Positions 16,256 to 26,450 of a stretch of 64,000 nucleotides of DNA are shown here, one piece after another. Made by a program: the position numbers and the translations under genes. The first letter of the stretch is position 1. Every line of letters begins with the position of its first letter. The notes under the pieces were generated by a model. That model searched no databases. It was given only the letters and a program-made list of their open reading frames with translations, and was not told the origin of the DNA. Source of the DNA: Streptomyces sp. NBC_01717 (lineage in GTDB: Bacteria > Actinomycetota > Actinomycetes > Streptomycetales > Streptomycetaceae); NCBI RefSeq assembly GCF_036248255.1, contig NZ_CP109178.1, forward strand, positions 7,321,001 through 7,385,000, given 5' to 3'.

Positions 16256-17602
16256 ATGAGTCAGACCGTCACGGACTTCGAGGTCCACGACATCCGCTTT
16301 CCCACCTCGGAGCAACTGGACGGCTCGGACGCCATGAACCCCGATCCCGACTACTCCGCCGCCTATGTCGTCCTGCGTACCGATACCTCGCTCGACCCGG
16401 AAGCGGACGGAACCGTCATGGAGGGCCATGGCTTCTGCTTCACCATCGGCCGCGGCAACGAGGTCATGGCAGCCGCCATCGAAGCGATGCGCCCGTACGT
16501 GATCGGTCGCCCGGCCCCCCGTACCGCGGCCGATCTCGGCGCGCTGTACCGCGAGCTCACGCATGACTCGCAACTGCGCTGGCTCGGCCCCGAGAAGGGC
16601 GTGATGCACATGGCGGCCGGGGCGGTCGTCAACGCAGCCTGGGACCTGGCCGCCAAGCAGGCGGGCCGACCCGTCTGGCAGTTCCTCTCCGAGATGACGC
16701 CGCAGGAGCTCGTCTCCCTCGTCGACTTCCGCTACCTCACCGACGTCCTCACCCCCGACGAGGCCCTCGAAATCCTGCAAGCCGCCGAACCGGGCCGCAC
16801 CGAGCGCGCGGAACGGCTGCGCGCCGAGGGCTACCCCGCGTACACCACCTCGCCCGGCTGGCTCGGCTACTCCGACGACAAGCTGGTCCGGCTTGCGAAG
16901 GAGGCCGTCGCCGACGGCTTCACCCAGATCAAGCTGAAGGTCGGCGGGGACCTCGGCGACGACATCCGCAGACTCGCCTTGGCCCGCGAGGCCGTCGGAC
17001 CTGACATCAGGATCGCCGTCGACGCCAACCAACGGTGGGACGTCGCCGACGCGGTGGAGTGGATGACCGCTCTCGCGCCGTACGACCCGCACTGGATCGA
17101 GGAACCGACCAGCCCCGACGACATCCTCGGCCACGCCGCCGTACGGGCCGGCCAGCCGATCAAGGTCGCCACCGGTGAACACGTAGCCAATCGCGTCGTG
17201 TTCAAGCAGCTGCTCCAGGCCGGCGCGGTCGACTTCGTCCAGATCGACGCCGCGCGCGTGGCGGGCGTCAACGAGAACCTGGCGATCCTGCTGCTCGCCG
17301 CCAAGTTCGGCGTGCCGGTCTGCCCGCACGCGGGCGGCGTCGGACTGTGCGAGCTGGTGCAGCACCTGTCGATGTTCGACTATGTGGCCGTCTCCGGCAG
17401 CTGGGAGAACCGCGTGATCGAGTACGTCGACCATCTTCACGAACACTTCGCCGACCCGACCGTGATCGAAGCGGGGCGTTACGTCGCCCCGCGCGCCCCG
17501 GGCTTCTCCGCCCGGATACTCCCCGCCTCGATCACCGCACACCGCTACCCGGAGGGCCCCGTATGGCAGGCCCGCCACACGCCTGAGGAGGCCGACCGAT
17601 GA
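16256..17602 (+). CDS. L-fuconate dehydratase (enolase superfamily)
   Basis: This is a predicted 448-residue enzyme that dehydrates L-fuconate to 2-keto-3-deoxy-L-fuconate. The N-terminus ([21 protein letters not shown]) is highly characteristic of L-fuconate dehydratase. The barrel shows [12 protein letters not shown] with the KxK base, DANQRW with the first metal ligand, IEEPTSPDD and a His in TGEHVANR. It is the first gene of a tightly packed operon and its stop overlaps the next start (ATGA, 17599-17602). The operon continues with a dehydrogenase and an ABC transporter. Other aldonate dehydratases of the mandelate-racemase group are the alternative, but the N-terminal match argues for fuconate. 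Confidence 0.87.
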   Translation: MSQTVTDFEVHDIRFPTSEQLDGSDAMNPDPDYSAAYVVLRTDTSLDPEADGTVMEGHGFCFTIGRGNEVMAAAIEAMRPYVIGRPAPRTAADLGALYRELTHDSQLRWLGPEKGVMHMAAGAVVNAAWDLAAKQAGRPVWQFLSEMTPQELVSLVDFRYLTDVLTPDEALEILQAAEPGRTERAERLRAEGYPAYTTSPGWLGYSDDKLVRLAKEAVADGFTQIKLKVGGDLGDDIRRLALAREAVGPDIRIAVDANQRWDVADAVEWMTALAPYDPHWIEEPTSPDDILGHAAVRAGQPIKVATGEHVANRVVFKQLLQAGAVDFVQIDAARVAGVNENLAILLLAAKFGVPVCPHAGGVGLCELVQHLSMFDYVAVSGSWENRVIEYVDHLHEHFADPTVIEAGRYVAPRAPGFSARILPASITAHRYPEGPVWQARHTPEEADR

Positions 17603-18378
17603 CCGGTACAAGGGACTTCGACGGGATGTCCGCCCTGGTGACGGGCGGCGCCTCCGGTATCGGGGCCGCCGTCGCGACCCTGCTGCTGGAGCGCGGCGCG
17701 GACGTCGCCGTACTCGACCGGGAGACCGCCGGTGCCCCCACGGGCACGCTGGCCCTCAAGGCGGACGTCACCGACGACGACGCCGTACGCGACGCGGTCG
17801 ACCGGGCCGCCGCCGAACTGGGTGGTCTGCACACCCTGGTCTCCAACGCGGGCATCGGGTCCATCGGCACCGTGGAGGACAACGACGACGACGAGTGGAC
17901 CCGCGTCCTGGACATCAACGTCCTCGGCATGGTCCGCACCGCCCGGCACGCCCTGCCCCATCTGCGGCGCGCCGCCGCCGACCGCCCCGGCTCCGTCTCC
18001 ATCACCCAGACCTGCTCCATCGCGGCGACCGCCGGGCTGCCGCAGCGGGCCCTGTACAGCGCCAGCAAGGGCGCGGTCCTGTCGCTGACCCTCGCCATGG
18101 CCGCCGACCATGTCCGCGAAGGAGTTCGCGTCAACTGTGTCAACCCCGGCACCGCGGACACCCCGTGGATCGGCCGGCTCCTGGGTCAGGCCGACGACCC
18201 GGCAGCCGAGCGCGCCGCCCTCAACGCCCGCCAGCCGCTGGGACGGCTGGTGTCGGCCGACGAGGTGGCCGCCGCGATCGTCTACCTGGCGAGCCCGGCC
18301 GCAGCCTCCGTCACCGGCACGGCACTCGCCGTCGACGGCGGCATGCAGGGCCTGCGGCTTCGGCCCGCCGCCGACTGA
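17599..18378 (+). CDS. SDR dehydrogenase of the fucose/fuconate pathway
   Basis: This is a 259-residue short-chain dehydrogenase. It has an NAD(P) motif TGGASGIG (15-22), Asp40 after the second strand suggesting NAD preference, SNAG (82-85), Ser140, and the catalytic pair Y153-xxx-K157 in LYSASKGA. The C-terminal [12 protein letters not shown] is standard. It overlaps the fuconate dehydratase gene by four bases, so a pathway role is very likely. It could oxidise 2-keto-3-deoxy-L-fuconate to the diketo acid, or L-fucose to its lactone; sequence alone does not decide. No lactonase or diketo-acid hydrolase gene is present nearby. Confidence 0.85.
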   Translation: MTGTRDFDGMSALVTGGASGIGAAVATLLLERGADVAVLDRETAGAPTGTLALKADVTDDDAVRDAVDRAAAELGGLHTLVSNAGIGSIGTVEDNDDDEWTRVLDINVLGMVRTARHALPHLRRAAADRPGSVSITQTCSIAATAGLPQRALYSASKGAVLSLTLAMAADHVREGVRVNCVNPGTADTPWIGRLLGQADDPAAERAALNARQPLGRLVSADEVAAAIVYLASPAAASVTGTALAVDGGMQGLRLRPAAD

Positions 18379-18463
18379 CCCCGCGCCACCACCCCTTGAG
18401 CCCCATGCACCAGTCTTTGCCAATCCAGCACCGAGCCGGTACTCCACAAAGGACGGGACACCA

Positions 18464-19504
18464 ATGAGAGTGCGTACGACAAGTGCGGCAGCCTGCGCCG
18501 TACTACTGGCCGTCACTGCCCTCGCGGGCTGCAACCGCGAGTCCACCGACGACGGCGCCGGCGCCGGGAAGGTCGGGATCGACCTGCCGCGCAGCGACAG
18601 CGACTTCTGGAACTCGTACCAGAGCTACATCGAGAAGGGCGTGAAGGCGGGCGACGTCAAAGCACTGCCCCTGACCAACTCCCAGAACGACATAGGCAAG
18701 CTCGTCGCCAACGTCCAGACCTTCACCGACCAGGGCGCCAAGGCCGTGGTGATGGCCCCGCAGGACACCGGCGCCATCGCCGAGTCGCTGAACACGCTGA
18801 ACGACAAGAAGATCCCGGTCGTCAGCGTCGACACCCGCCCCGACAAGGGCAACGTCTACATGGTGGTGCGCGCCGACAACAAGGCGTACGGCACCAACGC
18901 CTGCAAGTACCTCGGCGAGCAGCTGAAGGGCAAGGGCAAGGTCGTCGAGTTCCAGGGCGACCTGTCCTCGATCAACGGCCGCGACCGGTCCCAGGCCTTC
19001 AAGGCCTGCATGGACAAGGACTACCCGGGCATCAAGGTCTTCGAGCTGGCCACCGACTGGAAGGGCGACGTGGCGTCCGCCAAACTCCAGTCGACGCTCG
19101 CCGCACACCCCGACATCAACGGCATCTACATGCAGGCCGGCGGGGTCTTCCTGCAGCCGACTCTCGCGCTCCTGGAGCAGAAGAAACTGCTGAAGCCGGC
19201 CGGTTCGCCGGGCCACATCACGATCATCTCCAACGACGGCATCCCGGAGGAGTTCGACGCCATCAAGGCCGGGAAGATCGACGCGACGATCTCCCAGCCG
19301 GCCGACCTCTACGCGAAGTACGCCCTGTACTACGCCAAGGCGGCCCTGGACGGCAAGACCTTCAAGGAAGGTCCGACCGACCACGACTCGAACATCATCA
19401 AGATTCCCAATGGTTTCGAGGACCAGCTCCCCGCGCCCCTGGTGACCAAGGACAACGTCGACGACCCGAAGCTGTGGGCCAACCAGCTGGAGAAGAAGAG
19501 CTAG
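18464..19504 (+). CDS. Sugar ABC transporter substrate-binding lipoprotein (CUT2/RbsB type)
   Basis: This 346-residue lipoprotein has a signal ending in the lipobox LAGC (Cys23). The mature part is a periplasmic-binding-protein type I fold: VGIDLPRSDSDFWNSY, GAKAVVMAPQDTG and VSVDTRPDK. These are typical of ribose/xylose/fucose-class binders of CUT2 transporters. I chose the ATG at 18464, preceded by GGACGGGACACCA, over longer forms because only it places a signal peptide at the N-terminus. It sits directly before its ATPase and permease. From the operon, the ligand is probably L-fucose or a related 6-deoxy sugar or acid; this is inference. Confidence 0.88.
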   Translation: MRVRTTSAAACAVLLAVTALAGCNRESTDDGAGAGKVGIDLPRSDSDFWNSYQSYIEKGVKAGDVKALPLTNSQNDIGKLVANVQTFTDQGAKAVVMAPQDTGAIAESLNTLNDKKIPVVSVDTRPDKGNVYMVVRADNKAYGTNACKYLGEQLKGKGKVVEFQGDLSSINGRDRSQAFKACMDKDYPGIKVFELATDWKGDVASAKLQSTLAAHPDINGIYMQAGGVFLQPTLALLEQKKLLKPAGSPGHITIISNDGIPEEFDAIKAGKIDATISQPADLYAKYALYYAKAALDGKTFKEGPTDHDSNIIKIPNGFEDQLPAPLVTKDNVDDPKLWANQLEKKS

Positions 19505-19506
19505 TC

Positions 19507-21027
19507 ATGGACCAGGCACCACCCCCCGCCGTACAGGCGGAAGGCGTTGTCAAACGCTTCGGACCGACCGTTGCGCTCGACGGGGTGAAGCTCACCGTGC
19601 AGCCCGGTGAGTCGCACGCCCTCGTCGGCCGCAACGGTGCGGGCAAGTCGACGCTGGTCAGCGTCCTGACCGGACTCCACAAGGCGGACGCCGGCACGGT
19701 CACGTTCGGCGGGGAGCCCGCGCCCGCCTTCGGGGACACCACGGCCTGGCAGTCGAAGGTCGCCTGCGTCTACCAGAAGTCCATGGTCGTCCCCGACCTG
19801 ACCGTCGCCGAGAACCTCTTCCTCAACCGGTTCGACGACAACGCCCGCTGGATCAGCTGGGGGCGGCTGCGCAAGCGCGCGGAGCAGCTCCTCGCCGACT
19901 ACGGCGTCCAGGTCGACCCGAACACCCGGGCGCGCGATCTCGCCGTCGAGCAGCGGCAGTTCGTCGAGATCGCCCGCGCGTTGTCCTTCGGCGCGCGGCT
20001 GATCATCCTCGACGAGCCGACCGCCCAGCTCGACGCCCGGGGCATCGGGCGGCTCTTCGACAAGCTCCGGGAACTGCAGAGCCAGGGAGTGGCGTTCCTC
20101 TTCATCTCCCACCATCTGCAGGAGGTGTACGAACTGTGCACGACGGTCACCGTCTACCGCGACGCCCGCCACGTCCTGACCGCCCCGGTCGCCGACGTCG
20201 CGAAGGACGAACTGGTGTCGGCGATGACGGGTGAGAAGTCCGGCGGCGCCGTCGCCTGGCACGCGACCGGCACCGCCACGCCGCCCGCCGCGTCGGCCCA
20301 ACCCGTTCTGAGCACCCAAGGGCTCACCCTGGAGGGCTGGTTCGAACCGGTGGACCTCCAGGTGCGCCCCGGTGAGGTGCTCGGCTTGGCCGGTTCCGCC
20401 GCCAGCGGCAACACCGCACTGGGCGAGGTGCTGTCGGGCATGCGCAAGGCGGGCGGCGGCACGGTCCGGGTGCACGGTGCGGCCGTGCGCTCGGGAAGCG
20501 TGCCGCACGCGCTGGATGCCGGGATCGGCTACATCCCCGAGGACCGGCACGACCAGGGCCTCGTCCTCGGGCGCAGCGTCGCCGAGAACGCCACGCTCAC
20601 GGTCACCGACCAGCTCGGACCGTGGGGGACCGTACTGCCCTCCCGTACCAGGGAGTTCGCCCGAACCATGATCGACTCGCTGGACATCAAGACCCAGGGG
20701 CCGGAGCAGCCCGTCTCCGGGCTCTCCGGCGGCAATCAGCAGAAGGTGGTGGTCGCCCGCGCGTTGGCCCGCAAGCCCAGTGTGCTGGTGGCGGTCCGGC
20801 CCACCGCGGGCGTGGACGTCAAGTCCAAGGACTCGCTCCTCGGGGTCGTACGGCAGGTCGCCGACCAGGGGAACGCCGCAGTGATCATCTCCGACGAGCT
20901 GGACGATCTACGGGTCTGCGACCGCGTACTCGCCCTGTTCCACGGACGTGTGGTCGCTACATTCGCAAGCGGGTGGACCGACGGAGAACTCGTCGCCGCC
21001 ATGGAAGGTGTGGGGGAAAGGGAATGA
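19507..21027 (+). CDS. Sugar ABC transporter ATP-binding protein, two NBDs, second degenerate
   Basis: This is a 506-residue RbsA-type ATPase with tandem nucleotide-binding domains. NBD1 has Walker A GRNGAGKST, a signature-like AVEQRQFVEIARAL and a normal Walker B/D-loop LDEPTAQLDARG. NBD2 keeps LSGGNQQKVVVARAL. Its Walker A region reads GLAGSAASGNTALGE, without GKT, and the usual DEP of Walker B is replaced in VAVRPTAGVDV. A degenerate second site is common in CUT2 ATPases, but loss of both acidic residues is more extreme than usual. The start at 19507 follows the binding-protein stop by two bases, and the stop overlaps the permease ATG. Confidence 0.88.
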   Translation: MDQAPPPAVQAEGVVKRFGPTVALDGVKLTVQPGESHALVGRNGAGKSTLVSVLTGLHKADAGTVTFGGEPAPAFGDTTAWQSKVACVYQKSMVVPDLTVAENLFLNRFDDNARWISWGRLRKRAEQLLADYGVQVDPNTRARDLAVEQRQFVEIARALSFGARLIILDEPTAQLDARGIGRLFDKLRELQSQGVAFLFISHHLQEVYELCTTVTVYRDARHVLTAPVADVAKDELVSAMTGEKSGGAVAWHATGTATPPAASAQPVLSTQGLTLEGWFEPVDLQVRPGEVLGLAGSAASGNTALGEVLSGMRKAGGGTVRVHGAAVRSGSVPHALDAGIGYIPEDRHDQGLVLGRSVAENATLTVTDQLGPWGTVLPSRTREFARTMIDSLDIKTQGPEQPVSGLSGGNQQKVVVARALARKPSVLVAVRPTAGVDVKSKDSLLGVVRQVADQGNAAVIISDELDDLRVCDRVLALFHGRVVATFASGWTDGELVAAMEGVGERE

Positions 21028-22076
21028 CCGGCACGGTACGGCCCCCGGCGGCCGAAGACATCGAGAGCGCGCTGAAGGGTCCGCTCGCGGGCGACAGCCC
21101 GCTGAACCGGCTGAAGCTGATCCGGTGGAGCGATTTCTCCCTGGTGCCGGTGATCCTGGTGCTGATGGTGATCGGGTTCATCGTCTCGCCGGTGTTCCTG
21201 TCCTCCGAGAACCTGATCAACGTTGTCCAGCAGTCCTCCGAGCTCAGCCTGCTGGTGCTCGCCCAGGCCTTCATCCTGATCTGCGGGCGGATGGACCTGT
21301 CGCTGGAGTCGACGATCGGTATCGCGCCGGTCATCGCGCTGTGGCTGGTTCTGCCGGCGGGGGGCGATCGATTCGCAGGCCTGGGAGTGATGCCCGCCTG
21401 GACGGCGATCCCACTCTGTCTGCTGGCCGGAGTCGCGATCGGTGCCTTCAACGGCTTTCTGATGCTGAAGCTGCGGGTCAACGGCTTCATCGCGACGCTC
21501 GGCATGCTGATGATGCTGCGCGGTCTCCACATCGGCATCACCGAGGGCAAGTCGATCATCGACGTCCCGGCTTCCTTCAGCTACCTGGGCAAGGCCGCCT
21601 GGCTCGGTGCTCCGGCAGCCGTCTGGATCTGCCTGGCGCTGTTCGCCGTCGGAGGCGCGGCGCTGGCCTGGACGCGGCACGGGCGTTCGCTCTACGCGAT
21701 CGGCGGCAACCCGGAGGCGGCGCGGGCAGCCGGTATCCGAGTCGACCGGATCACCTGGATCGTGCTGGCCATCGGCGGGCTGCTCGCGGCCTTCGCCGGC
21801 ATTCTCTACACCGGCCACTACGGATCGGTGGGGGCCTCACAGGGTAAGGACATGATCTTCGACGTCATGGCGGCCGCCGTGATCGGCGGAATCGGCCTGA
21901 AGGGCGGTCGAGGCACGATATTCGGCGCGCTCACCGGCGTGCTCACCCTTCGGCTGGTCGTCAATGTGATGACCCTGGCCGGTGTTCCGGGCCAGTGGGA
22001 GAAGTTCCTCAACGGCGCCATCATCATCATCGCCCTGGCCGCCTCGCGCTACGCGAGCCGCGAGGAACAGGACTGA
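21024..22076 (+). CDS. Sugar ABC transporter permease (CUT2 type)
   Basis: This is a 350-residue integral membrane protein of the ribose/xylose permease family. After a soluble N-terminal 35 residues it has eight to ten hydrophobic segments. These include VPVILVLMVIGFIVSPVFL, the conserved substrate-side segment LVLAQAFILICGRMDLS, the family signature NGFLMLKLRVNGFIATLG, and a cytoplasmic coupling loop around AIGGNPEAARAAGIRV. The ATG overlaps the ATPase stop (ATGA, 21024-21027). A single permease gene implies a homodimeric channel, as usual for CUT2. Two hairpins follow the stop. Confidence 0.88.
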   Translation: MTGTVRPPAAEDIESALKGPLAGDSPLNRLKLIRWSDFSLVPVILVLMVIGFIVSPVFLSSENLINVVQQSSELSLLVLAQAFILICGRMDLSLESTIGIAPVIALWLVLPAGGDRFAGLGVMPAWTAIPLCLLAGVAIGAFNGFLMLKLRVNGFIATLGMLMMLRGLHIGITEGKSIIDVPASFSYLGKAAWLGAPAAVWICLALFAVGGAALAWTRHGRSLYAIGGNPEAARAAGIRVDRITWIVLAIGGLLAAFAGILYTGHYGSVGASQGKDMIFDVMAAAVIGGIGLKGGRGTIFGALTGVLTLRLVVNVMTLAGVPGQWEKFLNGAIIIIALAASRYASREEQD

Positions 22077-22087
22077 GGGCCGATTCG

Positions 22088-22127
22088 CAAACGCCGGACG
22101 GGGCACATCCGGCCCCGTCGGCGTTTG
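22088..22127. terminator. Hairpin at end of fuconate operon
   Basis: CAAACGCCGGACGGGG at 22088-22103 pairs with CCCCGTCGGCGTTTG at 22113-22127, leaving one bulged base. It follows the permease stop by 12 bases and also belongs to the GC-rich intergenic repeat family seen elsewhere in the window. Confidence 0.7.
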
Positions 22128-22140
22128 AGGCACGGGGCGC

Positions 22141-22153
22141 GGGGCGGAGCCCC
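22141..22153. repeat. Single copy of the GGGGCnnnGCCCC repeat
   Basis: GGGGCGGAGCCCC is the exact reverse complement of the palindrome at 10194-10206. It lies between two terminator hairpins in the convergent interval of the fuconate operon and its regulator. Confidence 0.6.
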
Positions 22154-22159
22154 GGATAC

Positions 22160-22204
22160 GGGAAGGGGCGGGTAGGGGAAAAACATCCCTATCCGCCCCT
22201 TCCC
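22160..22204. terminator. Second hairpin, end of GntR gene
   Basis: GGGAAGGGGCGGGTAGGG at 22160-22177 pairs almost perfectly with CCCTATCCGCCCCTTCCC at 22187-22204. It is placed to terminate the minus-strand regulator gene ending at 22218. Confidence 0.7.
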
Positions 22205-22217
22205 GCTGCACGCGCCG

Positions 22218-22889
22218 CTAAAGCGTCGACCGCAGCCACTGCTCCACACTCGCCACATGTACCGTCGCCCATGCCCGCGCAGCCTCCGCGTCCCGGTCCC
22301 GCAGCGCCGACAGGATCGCCCGGTGCTCGTGCAGCGTGCGGCTGACCGCGTCCTCCTGGGTCAGGCCGCGCCAGACGCGGGCCCGCGTCGTCGGCCCGGA
22401 GAGACCGTCGAGCAGGGAGCAGAGCACCGAGTTCCCGGACGACTGCACGATGCCGCGATGGAACTCCAGATCGCAGGCGACCAGCTCCTCCACCGAGGGC
22501 TGCGCGCCGAGTGCGTCCAACTGAGAGCTCAGTACGTCGAGTTGGGCCTCGGTGATCCGGGCCGCGGCCATCCCCGTCGCAGCCGGCTCCAGGATCCGGC
22601 GGACTGCCAGGAACTCGAGCACCGTGTCGTCGCGGTGGAAGTCCACGACGAAGCTCAGCGCCTCCAGCAGCAGCTGCGGGTCGAGGCTGGTGACGTACGT
22701 ACCGTCGCCCTGCCGGACATCGAGAATACGGATCAGGGACAGGGCGCGGACCGCCTCGCGCAGCGAGTTGCGGGACAGCCCGAGCTCCGCCGCGAGTTCG
22801 CTCTCCTTGGGCAGACGGTCGCCGGGCCGTAGGGCACCCGAGACGATCATTCCCTTGATCTTCTCGATCGCCTCGTCGGTGACAGCCAT
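22218..22889 (-). CDS. GntR-family (FadR subfamily) transcriptional regulator
   Basis: This 223-residue regulator has an N-terminal winged helix (about 5-70) with the GntR signature KESELAAELGLSRNSLREAVRAL. An all-helical FCD effector domain (about 80-215) carries the metal-ligand pattern DLEFHRGI and HRAILSAL. FadR/FCD regulators often control sugar-acid catabolism and usually sense an acidic intermediate. The gene is convergent with the fuconate operon. The perfect palindrome at 22931-22945 upstream of its own start resembles two sites in the promoter of that operon, so autoregulation plus operon control is likely. The natural effector would be fuconate or its keto-deoxy product; that is inference. 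Confidence 0.88.
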   Translation of the reverse strand: MAVTDEAIEKIKGMIVSGALRPGDRLPKESELAAELGLSRNSLREAVRALSLIRILDVRQGDGTYVTSLDPQLLLEALSFVVDFHRDDTVLEFLAVRRILEPAATGMAAARITEAQLDVLSSQLDALGAQPSVEELVACDLEFHRGIVQSSGNSVLCSLLDGLSGPTTRARVWRGLTQEDAVSRTLHEHRAILSALRDRDAEAARAWATVHVASVEQWLRSTL

Positions 22890-22930
22890 GACGGTCCTCC
22901 TGGATTCGGGCGGGATCAGACCTCGGAAGA

Positions 22931-22945
22931 AGACATCCGATGTCT
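22931..22945 (-). promoter_or_regulatory. Perfect operator palindrome upstream of GntR gene
   Basis: AGACATC-C-GATGTCT is a perfect 15-bp palindrome 42 bases upstream of the GntR start. FadR-subfamily operators are typically of this size and symmetry. Its core recurs at 16206-16216 and 16229-16236. Confidence 0.65.
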
Positions 22946-23192
22946 CCCTCCATTATGGGGGTCGAAACAGGTGGATGAACCGGGTCTGCCGTAGCTGGTG
23001 ACCGATCGCTCGGTCCCGGAGCGTCGACGGCGCCTCGCGCCGTACCACCGGGGCGATCTCCTCCGTGAACCGTGCCAGGGTCAGAGCACCGAGAACTTCA
23101 TGGCTTCCGCTGCCCCCCGCGTCACATCGCGCGCGTATGGCGGCACGTACACCGGCCGCTCCAGGGCAGCGGGCATGGGTGCACGTCGGCAT

Positions 23193-23235
23193 GCGGACGG
23201 GGGCGGCTCCCCCCGTGGAAGCCGCCCCCGTCCGC
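23193..23235 (-). terminator. Terminator of the glpFKD operon
   Basis: GCGGACGGGGGCGGCT at 23193-23208 pairs perfectly over 16 bp with AGCCGCCCCCGTCCGC at 23220-23235. It lies 18 bases beyond the glpD stop. Confidence 0.78.
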
Positions 23236-23252
23236 GTACACGTCGGCCTGCC

Positions 23253-24863
23253 TCAGCCCTTGTCGGCCAGCAGGCCCTCGACCTTGGTCCGGATCTCGTC
23301 CGTGGCCAGGCCGCGGATCGTCAGCGTCGTCCGGCGGCGCAGCACGTCGTCGGCCGTCTCGGCCCACTCGTGGTCGCGCGCGTACGCGACCTGCGCCCAG
23401 ATCTCCGGCGCGTCCGGGTGGATGCGCTCGGCCAGCGCCGGGTTGTCGTTCGCCAGCCGCGCGATGTCGAAGGAGAGCGAGCCGTAGTGGGTGGCGAGGT
23501 GCCGCGCGGTGTCGGCGGCCATCCGCGGTCCGGGTGTGCCGCCGTCGATCAGCAGCCGGTGCGCGACCGCGTTCGGGTTGGCGATACCGGGCAGCGGGAG
23601 TTTCTTCGGCAGACGGGCCATCGGCTCCATGTCCTCGGCCAGCGGGTGCCCGGGGAGCGCGGCCAGCTTGTTCATCACCGTACGGCCGATGTGACGGAAC
23701 GTCGTCCACTTGCCGCCCGCGACGGACAGCATCCCGCCGCGGCCCTCCGTCACGACCGTCTCGCGCTTGGCCTTGGAGGTGTCGCCGGGGCCGCCCGGCA
23801 GCACCCGCAGGCCTGCGAAGGAGTACGTGATCAGATCGCGCGACAGCTGCTGGTCCTTGATCGAGAACGCCGCCTCGTCCAGGATCTGCGCGGTGTCCTT
23901 CTCGTTGACCGCGACGTCCGCCGGATCGCCCTCGTACTCCTCGTCCGTCGTGCCGAGCAGCAGCATGTCCTCCCAGGGCAGGGCGAACGTGATCCGGTAC
24001 TTGTCGATCGGGGTGGCGAGCGCTGCCTTCCAGGGGCGGGTGCGCTTCAGGACGAGGTGCGCGCCCTTGGACAGCCGTATCGAAGGCGCCGCGTTCGGGT
24101 CCTCCATCTTCCGCAGGTGGTCGACCCACGGTCCGGTGGCGTTCAGCACGAGCCGGGCGGTGACGCCGAACTCCGTGCCGTCCGTACGGTCCTCCAGGTC
24201 GGCGCCCGTCACCCGGCCCTTGGTGAACCGCAGCCCGGTCACCGCGGCGTGGTTGAGGACGACCGCGCCCGCGTCGACGGCCGCACGGACCGTCATCAGT
24301 GCCATCCGGGCGTCGTTCATCTGGTCGTCGCCGTACACCGCGACGGCCTTCAGATTGTCCGTACGCAGCTCGGGCACATCGCGCTGCGCCTTCGCCGGGC
24401 TGATCACATGGCCGACGCCGTCACCGAACGCGGACAGCGCCGAGTACGCGAACACACCCGCGCCCAGCTTGGCCGCGCCGTGCGGCCCGCCCTTGTAGAC
24501 GGGCAGGTAGAAGGTGAGCGGGTTGGCCAGGTGCGGGGCCACCTGACGGGACACCGCACGTCGCTCGAAGTGGTTCTCCGCGACCAGCTTCACCGCGCCG
24601 GTCTGCAGGTAGCGCAGGCCGCCGTGCAGCAGCTTGGAGGAGGCGGAGGAGGTGGCGCCGGCGAAGTCGCCGGCGTCCACCAGAGCCACCCGCAGCCCGG
24701 ACTGCGCGGCGTGCCAGGCGGTGGAGATGCCCAGGATGCCGCCACCGATCACCAGGAGGTCGTACGTCGCCTTGGAGAGCTGCTCCCGAGTCTCGGCGCG
24801 GCTCGGAAGGGAGCCGGAGGCCGGGTGCGTCCCGAGGGCCGGGACGCTCTGCAGGGTGGTCAT
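23253..24863 (-). CDS. glpD: Glycerol-3-phosphate dehydrogenase (FAD, respiratory)
   Basis: This membrane-associated flavoenzyme oxidises sn-glycerol-3-phosphate to dihydroxyacetone phosphate and passes electrons to the quinone pool. It has 536 residues from the ATG at 24863 (MTTLQSVPALG). The FAD Rossmann motif DLLVIGGGILGISTAWHAAQSG is near residue 35. The GlpD signature SSASSKLLHGGLRYLQTG and the conserved GGKWTTFRHIGRTV are present. The C-terminal helical domain (about 410-536) is complete. It is the last gene of the minus-strand glycerol operon, six bases after glpK. Its position under GylR-type control implies induction by glycerol or glycerol-3-phosphate. Confidence 0.95.
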   Translation of the reverse strand: MTTLQSVPALGTHPASGSLPSRAETREQLSKATYDLLVIGGGILGISTAWHAAQSGLRVALVDAGDFAGATSSASSKLLHGGLRYLQTGAVKLVAENHFERRAVSRQVAPHLANPLTFYLPVYKGGPHGAAKLGAGVFAYSALSAFGDGVGHVISPAKAQRDVPELRTDNLKAVAVYGDDQMNDARMALMTVRAAVDAGAVVLNHAAVTGLRFTKGRVTGADLEDRTDGTEFGVTARLVLNATGPWVDHLRKMEDPNAAPSIRLSKGAHLVLKRTRPWKAALATPIDKYRITFALPWEDMLLLGTTDEEYEGDPADVAVNEKDTAQILDEAAFSIKDQQLSRDLITYSFAGLRVLPGGPGDTSKAKRETVVTEGRGGMLSVAGGKWTTFRHIGRTVMNKLAALPGHPLAEDMEPMARLPKKLPLPGIANPNAVAHRLLIDGGTPGPRMAADTARHLATHYGSLSFDIARLANDNPALAERIHPDAPEIWAQVAYARDHEWAETADDVLRRRTTLTIRGLATDEIRTKVEGLLADKG

Positions 24864-24868
24864 GTCGA

Positions 24869-26395
<1,527 letters not shown>

Positions 26396-26450
26396 GGTGT
26401 GCTCCTGGAAGTCTGTGGGATCTGAGGGTTACGGCTCAGGGCTCTACGGT

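Larger units (their letters stand above)
22890..23252. other. Intergenic region of 363 bases between GntR gene and glpD
   Basis: It holds the promoter and operator of the GntR gene (22931-22945) and the glpD terminator (23193-23235). Between them I see no gene I would defend. A 79-codon minus-strand frame (22953-23192) would begin inside the terminator and has no recognisable domain. Confidence 0.6.

Noticed and set aside
22953..23192. A 79-codon minus-strand frame between the GntR gene and glpD
   Set aside because: It starts at the edge of the glp terminator, lacks a good ribosome-binding site and has no recognisable family.
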